Shown here one piece after another: positions 1 through 5,190 of a stretch of DNA of 9,488 nt; the stretch's first letter is position 1, and each line of letters starts with the position of its first letter. A program made the position numbers and the translations under genes. This stretch comes from UBA9715 sp045614225 (lineage in GTDB: Bacteria > Actinomycetota > Coriobacteriia > Coriobacteriales > Eggerthellaceae). The notes under the pieces were generated by a model that ran no database searches, was not told the DNA's origin, and saw nothing but the letters and a program-made list of their open reading frames with translations. The stretch spans positions 1 to 9,488 of the forward strand of contig JAZLCO010000080.1 in the NCBI GenBank assembly GCA_045614225.1. The letters run 5' to 3'.

Positions 1-27
1 TGAGTCAGGGGCCAGGGCACCGACTCA
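1..27 (-). terminator. Possible stem-loop after nth
   Basis: TGAGTC at 1-6 is complementary to GACTCA at 22-27, and G8-G9 can add pairs with C20-C21 across a one-base bulge at 7. The hairpin lies about 10 nt past the nth stop codon on the minus strand, so it could end that transcript. Any U-tract would fall outside the window. The loop is long and GC-rich, so this is only a weak candidate. Confidence 0.25.
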
Positions 28-36
28 TTGGGCATA

Positions 37-687
37 TTACTTGCGGGTAGGACATACGTCGACGAGGAAGCATTCGCTGCATTTGGGGTTCTTGGCGTTG
101 CAAATCTCTCGACCGAAGAGAATCCATTGATGGTTGACGGGCTCCCAAAGTTCCTGAGGGATGATTTTCAACAAATCCTGTTCGGTTTTCGATGGGTCCT
201 TGGCATTCGAGAGCTTCAACTTATGGGCGATTCGGAACACGTGCGTATCCACGGCAATACCTTCGACAATGCCGAAGCCTGCATTCATTACGATGTTGGC
301 TGTCTTGCGCCCGACGCCGGGCAGTTTCTGCAGCTCTTCATACGTATGAGGCACTTCGCCGTCGTATTCGGACAGAACCATCTGGGCGCACTTTATGCAG
401 TTCGCTGCCTTGACGCGGAAGAAGCCAATCGACCGCAATATCTCCTCGACGTCATGCATGTCGGCTGCAGCCAAATCTTCGATGGTTGGGTAGCGCTTCC
501 ACAGTTCGGGCGTGACCTTGTTGACGGCTGCATCGGTCGTTTGCGCCGACAGCAACACAGCAATGGTCAAGCGGAACGGATCGCCTCCGAAATCGAGCGC
601 CGGTTGTGCGGCGGGGTAATGCTCGCCCATGCGTTCGCAGACGACAAGTGCGCGTTCCCGTTTTGATTTCAAAGACTCTCGTGGCAT
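37..687 (-). CDS. nth: Endonuclease III (DNA glycosylase/AP lyase)
   Basis: A base-excision repair enzyme of 216 residues, normal length for the family (E. coli Nth is 211). It removes oxidised pyrimidines from DNA and cuts the strand by beta-elimination. The N-terminal half carries the family signature LLSAQTTD at residues 45-52. The helix-hairpin-helix is LPGVGRKTAN at 122-131, with the catalytic lysine K128. The catalytic aspartate is D147 in VDTH. The C-terminus has the 4Fe-4S cluster ligands C196, C203, C206 and C212 in the canonical C-x6-C-x2-C-x5-C spacing. All key residues are present, so it should be active. The ATG at 687 is preceded by a purine-rich GCGGGGA, a modest ribosome site. 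It is transcribed in the same direction as the small membrane-protein gene upstream but is separated from it by 183 nt with a hairpin and its own -10 candidate, so it is probably independent. Confidence 0.96.
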   Translation of the reverse strand: MPRESLKSKRERALVVCERMGEHYPAAQPALDFGGDPFRLTIAVLLSAQTTDAAVNKVTPELWKRYPTIEDLAAADMHDVEEILRSIGFFRVKAANCIKCAQMVLSEYDGEVPHTYEELQKLPGVGRKTANIVMNAGFGIVEGIAVDTHVFRIAHKLKLSNAKDPSKTEQDLLKIIPQELWEPVNHQWILFGREICNAKNPKCSECFLVDVCPTRK

Positions 688-721
688 GGCGTCCCCGCTC
701 GGTCGAATTGTTGTTTCCGTT

Positions 722-727
722 ATTGTA
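722..727 (-). promoter_or_regulatory. Candidate -10 box for nth
   Basis: On the minus strand this reads TACAAT, one base from the consensus, about 35 nt before the nth start codon. The context CTACAATAAC also occurs before ygiQ. No good -35 hexamer is seen at 16-18 bp; TCGACG is nearby but the spacer would be only 14 bp. Confidence 0.4.
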
Positions 728-791
728 GTTGAAAGGCGGTTCGTCGATGGGCAGCCTATTGATTACGTACGAGGTTGGGAAGAACGCAGGA

Positions 792-814
792 GGGGCGAGC
801 ATGAAGCTCGCCCC
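792..814 (-). terminator. GC-rich hairpin between the small membrane-protein gene and nth
   Basis: A perfect 9-bp stem, GGGGCGAGC at 792-800 with GCTCGCCCC at 806-814, closes a 5-nt loop. It sits 56 nt past the stop codon of the 871-1260 gene and upstream of the nth promoter candidate. That is where a terminator would separate the two minus-strand transcripts. What follows on the minus strand is pyrimidine-rich but is not a true T-run, so intrinsic termination would be inefficient. A structured mRNA 3' end is an alternative. Confidence 0.5.
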
Positions 815-828
815 ATCTGTTCAGCTCT

Positions 829-864
829 CTATGGTTGTGGTGCGGTTTTCTACGGTTGTAGTGC
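829..864. repeat. Imperfect 15-bp direct repeat, 21-bp period
   Basis: CTATGGTTGTGGTGC at 829-843 recurs as CTACGGTTGTAGTGC at 850-864, with 13 of 15 bases matching. It lies just after the stop codon of the minus-strand gene at 871-1260. It may be a small local duplication; no function is evident. Confidence 0.4.
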
Positions 865-870
865 AATTCC

Positions 871-1260
871 TTAGCTGAAGAGTTGGCGTGTTCCATTGGC
901 TGCTAGCGCAAAGCCGCCGACGATTGACAGAAGCCCGGGCCCGGGGAGGAGGAGCATCGGGATGCCAATCATGACCAGCCCGGTGCCAATGGCGATTTGC
1001 GCGACGCTACCGATGATGGACCCGCCGCTCTTGGAGGTCGCGACGGAGTCCGTGTTCGAGTAGGTGTAAACGGTGCCGAAGGGAGGGATGTTCATGGCAC
1101 CTCGCGTATAGGCGCTGCCAGGCGCGCGATATCCTGATGAGGCCTTCCAGCTGGGTTGCTGGTGCGACGCGCTTTGAGAGCTCGAGCGTGAGCCGCCCGG
1201 CTTTTGATTGCTCGAGTGGTCGATGGGGGTTACGTCGATGATGGGCTGGTAGTCGTTCAT
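871..1260 (-). CDS. Small membrane protein with a PGPG motif
   Basis: A 129-residue protein of unknown role. Residues 1 to about 80 are hydrophilic, rich in Ser, Gln and Gly, and look disordered (SRSSSQSAS at 24-32). Residues 82-122 form a hydrophobic, glycine-rich segment long enough for two short membrane helices. They are separated by LLLPGPGLLSIVGG at 103-116. This resembles the 'PGPGW' putative transmembrane family (PF09656 from memory), in which a PGPG turn joins two helices; here Leu replaces the usual Trp. There is no signal peptide, so the N-terminus is probably cytosolic. The ATG at 1260 has GGAG about 7 nt upstream, and a perfect TATAAT lies 38 nt upstream, which supports a real gene. 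It diverges from the thioesterase gene. The family assignment is tentative. Confidence 0.72.
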   Translation of the reverse strand: MNDYQPIIDVTPIDHSSNQKPGGSRSSSQSASHQQPSWKASSGYRAPGSAYTRGAMNIPPFGTVYTYSNTDSVATSKSGGSIIGSVAQIAIGTGLVMIGIPMLLLPGPGLLSIVGGFALAANGTRQLFS

Positions 1261-1298
1261 GGTGTGCTCCGCTCGTCTGAAATGCTCTTTTGATTGTC

Positions 1299-1304
1299 AT
1301 TATA
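1299..1304 (-). promoter_or_regulatory. -10 box for the small membrane-protein gene
   Basis: The minus strand reads a perfect TATAAT 38 nt before the start codon at 1260. The -35 is weak: TTCAGG at 1324-1329 with a 19-bp spacer is the nearest match. It is the minus-strand half of the divergent promoter region 1261-1480; no other feature is seen in that gap. Confidence 0.5.
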
Positions 1305-1393
1305 CGGACATACCTGAAGCGCGCCTGAAACGGACAACGGTGCGAAATCGGCGCGTTTACATTCTGTAAAACTAACCACATCCACCTCATCGT

Positions 1394-1419
1394 GTGACAA
1401 AGGAAGAGTGCGATAAAAT
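1394..1419 (+). promoter_or_regulatory. Candidate promoter for the thioesterase operon
   Basis: TAAAAT at 1414-1419 (one base off TATAAT) is preceded by GTGACA at 1394-1399 (five of six to the -35 consensus). The spacer is only 14 bp, shorter than usual, so the -35 assignment is doubtful. The leader to the ATG at 1481 would be about 55 nt. The GATAAAAT -10 context resembles the TTAAAAT before the lipoprotein gene. Confidence 0.4.
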
Positions 1420-1480
1420 GGCTGATGAGCGCATCTGACGCGATGCACTACGATTGCGTCGAAGGTAAGGCAGGAAACGT

Positions 1481-2209
1481 ATGACGATTGCAATGGAACG
1501 AGACTATCGGCTGCTGTGGATGCATTTCGACCGATATGGGCGCATGCAACCTGCGGCGATGCTTGAGATTTTCCAAGATTTGGCAATCGCACATGCTGAG
1601 GAATTGGGCATCGGGCGCAGTGCGATGCTCGAGAAGAACGTCGTCTGGGTAGTTATTCGCACGAAGCTCGAGGTGCTGCGCGAGCCGAAGTACAACACTA
1701 TCGTGACGGCGCGCACGTGGCCGCACTCGCTTTCGAAGTTCTCGTTCATCCGCGACTTCACGATTCGTGACGAGCAGGGCGAGCTGCTCGTGAAGGCGAC
1801 GCAGGAATGGGTGCTCATGAATTTCGAAACCCGCCGGTTCTCTTCTGCGAAAGATGCCTACCATGGTCCGCACGATTTCGACGAAGCGCGCGCGTTCGAG
1901 CAGAAGCCTCGCAAGATTTCAGATTTTGAAATCGAAGGCGAGCCGGCGTTCGTCGTCACGCCAGCCTATACCGACATCGATGTGAACGGTCATGTGAACA
2001 ACGCCGTTTATCCGAACTTCGTCATGAACGCGCTCAACCCTGGGCCCGAGGGCTCGTTGCGCACGTTCCAGATCGATTACCGCCACGAAGTGTTGCCGGA
2101 TGTGCCGCTTTCGCTGTACGTACATCGCGAAGGCGAATCCGTCCGGGTGAAAGCCATCAACCCTGAGGGCACCGTGTTGTTCGCAAGTGCCCTTGAATAC
2201 CAAAAGTAG
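1481..2209 (+). CDS. Acyl-ACP thioesterase family protein
   Basis: A 242-residue protein of the acyl-ACP thioesterase family (PF01643 type, double hotdog fold), full length for bacterial members. The reaction expected for the family is hydrolysis of acyl-acyl carrier protein to free fatty acid in the cytosol. The first hotdog spans about residues 5-130, including the helix region AMLEIFQDLAIAHAEELG. The second hotdog, about 155-240, has the signature TDIDVNGHVNNAVYPNF, with N169 and H171 in the positions of the catalytic Asn/His and D165/D167 just before. E203 in the IDYRHEV segment is a candidate further catalytic residue. The ATG at 1481 has AGGA 5 nt upstream; a second ATG four codons in lacks a comparable ribosome site. 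The gene is 27 nt upstream of the ADH-DUF2804 fusion gene, so they are probably cotranscribed. Chain-length preference cannot be read from the sequence. Confidence 0.88.
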   Translation: MTIAMERDYRLLWMHFDRYGRMQPAAMLEIFQDLAIAHAEELGIGRSAMLEKNVVWVVIRTKLEVLREPKYNTIVTARTWPHSLSKFSFIRDFTIRDEQGELLVKATQEWVLMNFETRRFSSAKDAYHGPHDFDEARAFEQKPRKISDFEIEGEPAFVVTPAYTDIDVNGHVNNAVYPNFVMNALNPGPEGSLRTFQIDYRHEVLPDVPLSLYVHREGESVRVKAINPEGTVLFASALEYQK

Positions 2210-2236
2210 GTGCGCAATCCCAGGAAGGGAGCGAAC

Positions 2237-4537
2237 ATGTCAGAGTTAGCAACGCGTTTCGGTCAGTTCGGTGTAGCTCAACTCCAACGTGCTCGGCTTG
2301 CGATCAAGCCGCGTCTGATGCAAGGCGCGGGCATTCTTGCGCGTGTGCCTGAAATGTTGGCCGACCGTGGTATCGACACCATCCTCATCGTGACCACCGA
2401 GGGGTTCGTGAGCAGGGGGACCGTCGATTCGCTTGTCGGGAAACTGCGCGCGCATGGGGTAACCCCCATCGTGTTCTCGGCCGTGAACCCCGATCCTGAT
2501 ATCGAATGCATTGTCCGTGCGGCTGACAAGTACCGTCATAACGAATGCCAGGCCATCGTCGCTCTCGGTGGAGGGTCGGCTATTGACTGCGCCAAAGTCG
2601 TCGGAGCTCTTGCGGTCAATCCGAAGCGTGATGTGCGTTCGCTCATGGGCGTCATGCGCGTGCGCGCCAAGACGCCGTTCCTCGTGGCTGTGCCCACGAC
2701 GGCGGGCACGGGCTCTGAAGTGACGTCAACTGCTGTCGTGACCGATGTCGAGCGTCAACGCAAATTCGCCATTGCCGACCTTGCGCTCATTCCCGATGTG
2801 GCGGTGCTCGACCCCGAGCTGCTCGTTGACCTTCCGCCGGCCATGACCGCCTATACGGGCATGGATGCCTTGACCCATGCGGTCGAGGCTTATACGAACC
2901 GGTTTGGCTCGGCGGCTTCGCGTCGTTATGCCAAGCAAGCTGTCGACCTCATCTTCAAGCACCTCAAAGCATCCTATGACGATGGGGCGAACCTCGAGCA
3001 TCGAGAGCAGATGCTGCTGGCGTCGTACTATGCCGGTCTTGCGTTCTCGAATGCGATGGTCGGCTACGTGCATGCGCTCGCGCATGGCATCGGTGTCCGC
3101 TACCACGTGCAGCATGGTCTTGCTAATGCAGTACTGCTGCCCATCGTGATGGAGGAATACGGTGCTGACGCGGAGCCTCGGTTGGCAGAACTCGCCGGGG
3201 TCGTCGGCATTGTGGACGGGTCAGCACACGATCGCGCACAGCAGTTCATCGCTCGCATCCGCGAGCTTGATGAGCAGCTGGGCATTCCTGCGACGATTCC
3301 TGAGATTCGCGCAGCCGACATCCCACAACTGGCTGCGGAGGCCGAGGAAGAGGCCAACCCAGCCTATCCGGTGCCTGTCATTTGGGAGCAGTTCATGTTC
3401 GAGATGGTCTTGCTCCGTGCAGCTGGTGCGTTTACGGTCGAATCCGAGCCTGAAGAGCGCAACACGGCTCAAAGCGGCACGGCAGCTCAAACGCGCATCA
3501 CCGAGCATGGTCCACTGCTTGACGAGACGGGTCAGTTGGTCACGCCGGGTTGGGCAACGTCGCTCATGCTCGATTACGACCGTTCGCGCATCGCGGCATC
3601 GAAGCTTCGCATTAAAGAATGGGATTACTACCTGGTCAACGATGACGAGTACGCCCTCGCGTTTACTATTGGCGATTTGGGCTACATCACCATGGTGTCC
3701 GCTTCGCTTCTCGATTTCAACAAGGGAACGTACATCACCGAGAGCACATTGGGCATCTTGCCGCTTGGCAAGCTCGGGCTTCCTACAACATCTGCCGAAG
3801 GAATTACACGCTTCGAGGACAAACGCGCGAACATGTGCTTCAGCGTCGTTGACGGCATGCGCTTGTTGTCTGTCGAGTTCAACGATTTCAAGGATGGCGA
3901 GCCGTTACGTGCCGAAATCGTTCTCAGCGACGAGCCGCGCGATTCCATGGTCATCGCAACGCCATGGGCGGAAGACCCCACCGCGTTCTATTACAACCAA
4001 AAGATCGTGGCCATGCGGGCCATGGGTTCGTTCAACGTGGGCAACTTGCATCACACGTTCAACTCTCAGTCTGCGTTCGGCTTGCTCGATTGGGGCCGCG
4101 GCGTGTGGACGCGCGACAACACATGGTACTGGGGCGTGGCGCAGGGCATGCAAAACGGGCATCGAGTCGGCTTCAACCTCGGCTACGGTTTCGGTGATAC
4201 GAGCGCTGCTTCGGAGAACATGTTCTTCCTCGATGGTATTGCTCACAAGCTTGGACGTGTCGATTTCGGCATTTCCATGAAAGATGTGACGGCAAACGAG
4301 GTGGGGGAGCGTTTCGACCTCATGAGCCCGTGGCACATGACCGACGACGAAGAACGTCTCGATCTCGTGTTTACGCCGCAGATCGATCGGTTCGACTTCA
4401 TCGATTTCAAGGCGGTCGTTTCCGATCAGCATCAGGTGTTCGGATTGCTCAACGGCCACGTTGTCCTCGATGACGGCACCGTTTTCGAAATCGAGAACCT
4501 ACGCGGCTCTGCCGAGGTCATTCACAACATGTACTAG
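2237..4537 (+). CDS. Iron-type alcohol dehydrogenase fused to DUF2804
   Basis: A 766-residue two-domain protein. The frame is open from a GTG at 2210, but the ATG at 2237 is preceded by GGAAGGGAG at 5 nt and is the likely start. Residues 1 to about 400 are a complete iron-containing alcohol dehydrogenase (group III). It has the nucleotide-binding motif GGGSAID at 111-117, PTTAGTGSE at 153-161, and all four expected metal ligands: D210, H214, H279 and H293 (in YHVQHG). The additional conserved H283 is also present. A polar linker follows at about 401-418. Residues 419-766 match the DUF2804 family in full: GPLLDETG near the start, IKEWDYY, FYYNQK at 584-589, LDWGRGVW at 617-624, NLGYGFGD at 647-654 and a conserved EN pair at 660-661. 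Known: the ADH family interconverts alcohols and aldehydes with NAD(P)H; DUF2804 has no function that I know of. The ADH domain predicts a cytosolic oxidoreductase. The upstream thioesterase hints at fatty acyl-derived or other hydrophobic substrates, which is inference. The frame is uninterrupted across the junction. Confidence 0.9.
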   Translation: MSELATRFGQFGVAQLQRARLAIKPRLMQGAGILARVPEMLADRGIDTILIVTTEGFVSRGTVDSLVGKLRAHGVTPIVFSAVNPDPDIECIVRAADKYRHNECQAIVALGGGSAIDCAKVVGALAVNPKRDVRSLMGVMRVRAKTPFLVAVPTTAGTGSEVTSTAVVTDVERQRKFAIADLALIPDVAVLDPELLVDLPPAMTAYTGMDALTHAVEAYTNRFGSAASRRYAKQAVDLIFKHLKASYDDGANLEHREQMLLASYYAGLAFSNAMVGYVHALAHGIGVRYHVQHGLANAVLLPIVMEEYGADAEPRLAELAGVVGIVDGSAHDRAQQFIARIRELDEQLGIPATIPEIRAADIPQLAAEAEEEANPAYPVPVIWEQFMFEMVLLRAAGAFTVESEPEERNTAQSGTAAQTRITEHGPLLDETGQLVTPGWATSLMLDYDRSRIAASKLRIKEWDYYLVNDDEYALAFTIGDLGYITMVSASLLDFNKGTYITESTLGILPLGKLGLPTTSAEGITRFEDKRANMCFSVVDGMRLLSVEFNDFKDGEPLRAEIVLSDEPRDSMVIATPWAEDPTAFYYNQKIVAMRAMGSFNVGNLHHTFNSQSAFGLLDWGRGVWTRDNTWYWGVAQGMQNGHRVGFNLGYGFGDTSAASENMFFLDGIAHKLGRVDFGISMKDVTANEVGERFDLMSPWHMTDDEERLDLVFTPQIDRFDFIDFKAVVSDQHQVFGLLNGHVVLDDGTVFEIENLRGSAEVIHNMY

Positions 4538-4554
4538 CTGCGAGTTTGTGCAAA

Positions 4555-4599
4555 GCGAGTTACCAGACAGCTTACCAGATAACCTGTCTGGTAATTCGC
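4555..4599. repeat. Palindromic repeat, copy 1 (upstream of thpR)
   Basis: The 31-bp core is 4562-4592. The outer arms are ACCAGACAG (4562-4570) and CTGTCTGGT (4584-4592); the inner arms are TTACC and GATAA, with one mismatch. The stem also continues outward: TTACCAGACAG pairs with CTGTCTGGTAA (4560-4570/4584-4594), and GCGAG with TTCGC with one G-U. This gives about 16 outer pairs at 4555-4599. It lies between the ADH-DUF2804 stop (4537) and the thpR ribosome site. There is no T-run after it, so it is not a typical intrinsic terminator. A 30/31 copy occurs at 5160-5190. Confidence 0.85.
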
Positions 4600-4617
4600 G
4601 GTTATATGGAGGAAGAC

Positions 4618-5145
4618 ATGAGGACATTCATAGCACTGGAGTTGCCCGAACGATTTGCGGGCGAGGTGTCCCAGCTCTCGCGCGTGCTGTCATACGAGAT
4701 TGAGGGCCGCTACGGAGAGCGCGGCAGCCATAACATCGTGCTTGCGTTCCTCGGCGACATCAACGATGGGCAGCTTGTTCCTGTGATTGCGGCGATGAAT
4801 GCCGCAGCTGGTTTTGCGCATCCTGTGCCGTTGTCGGCTGACAAATTGGGCAAGTTCGGCAAGAGATCGGACGCAACGCTGTGGCTTGGCATCAAGCGTT
4901 CCACTGAACTGGACAAACTGGTCGGTGATCTGTGGGGCTTGCTCGATAAACGCAACATCGACTTCGACCAGCGACCTTTCAAACCGCATGTCACGATCGC
5001 GCGTCACGCGAAGATGTTCGATCTGCTTCCGGATGCGCTTCCTTTTCCCGGTGACGATATTGCAAACAAGATCACATTGTTCAAGAGCGAGATGAATCGC
5101 AAAGGCGCCATCTACACGCCGCTCTACAGTCTGGAGCTTTCATAG
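4618..5145 (+). CDS. thpR: RNA 2',3'-cyclic phosphodiesterase / 2'-5' RNA ligase family
   Basis: A 175-residue member of the 2H phosphoesterase superfamily (LigT/ThpR type), about the usual length. The family hydrolyses 2',3'-cyclic phosphate RNA ends and can join tRNA halves by 2'-5' linkage in vitro. The opening MRTFIALELP is typical. The second catalytic motif is intact: HVTI at 124-127 within FKPHVTIAR. The first motif looks changed. Where relatives read H-x-T-L followed by xFLG, this protein has SHNIVLAFLG. Aligned on the LAFLG strand, N39 stands at the histidine position, V41 at the threonine position, and H38 is shifted one residue earlier. The open frame begins upstream, but the ATG at 4618 follows GGAGGA by 4 nt and gives the family N-terminus, so it is preferred. 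The gene is bracketed by two near-identical palindromes. It converges on ygiQ with a 44-nt gap. Confidence 0.88.
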   Translation: MRTFIALELPERFAGEVSQLSRVLSYEIEGRYGERGSHNIVLAFLGDINDGQLVPVIAAMNAAAGFAHPVPLSADKLGKFGKRSDATLWLGIKRSTELDKLVGDLWGLLDKRNIDFDQRPFKPHVTIARHAKMFDLLPDALPFPGDDIANKITLFKSEMNRKGAIYTPLYSLELS

Positions 5146-5159
5146 GGTGACGGTTATCA

Positions 5160-5190
5160 ACCAGACAGCTTACCAGGTAACCTGTCTGGT
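5160..5190. repeat. Palindromic repeat, copy 2 (between thpR and ygiQ)
   Basis: A 31-bp near-perfect palindrome. The arms are ACCAGACAG (5160-5168) and CTGTCTGGT (5182-5190). The inside is TTACC-A-GGTAA (5171-5181 region), broken only by a C/C mismatch between inner and outer arms. It differs from copy 1 at a single base, and that base makes this copy the more symmetric one. It begins 15 nt after the thpR stop and overlaps the last base of the ygiQ stop codon. It could act as a bidirectional 3'-end hairpin, although neither side has a T-run. Confidence 0.88.

Noticed and set aside
28..666. A 212-codon plus-strand frame opposite nth
   Set aside because: It mirrors nth codon for codon. The minus-strand product has a complete endonuclease III active site and Fe-S ligands; the plus-strand product shows no domain and has no ribosome site.
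2210..2236. GTG at 2210 as the start of the ADH-DUF2804 gene
   Set aside because: It directly follows the thioesterase stop, and the good ribosome site GGAAGGGAG lies downstream of it, 5 nt before the ATG at 2237.
3162..4280. A 372-codon frame in another register inside the ADH-DUF2804 gene
   Set aside because: The product is Ser/Arg/Ala-rich low-complexity sequence, typical of an off-frame reading of GC-rich coding DNA. The main frame is conserved throughout.
4546..4617. An N-terminal extension of thpR beginning at 4546
   Set aside because: It would translate through the palindrome and add 24 unrelated residues. GGAGGA precisely precedes the ATG at 4618, which gives the typical family N-terminus.
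4562..5190. The palindrome pair read as a CRISPR array or integron cassette
   Set aside because: There are only two copies 598 bp apart with a normal housekeeping-type gene between them. There are no regular spacers, no cas or integrase gene, and no attC-like core was recognised.
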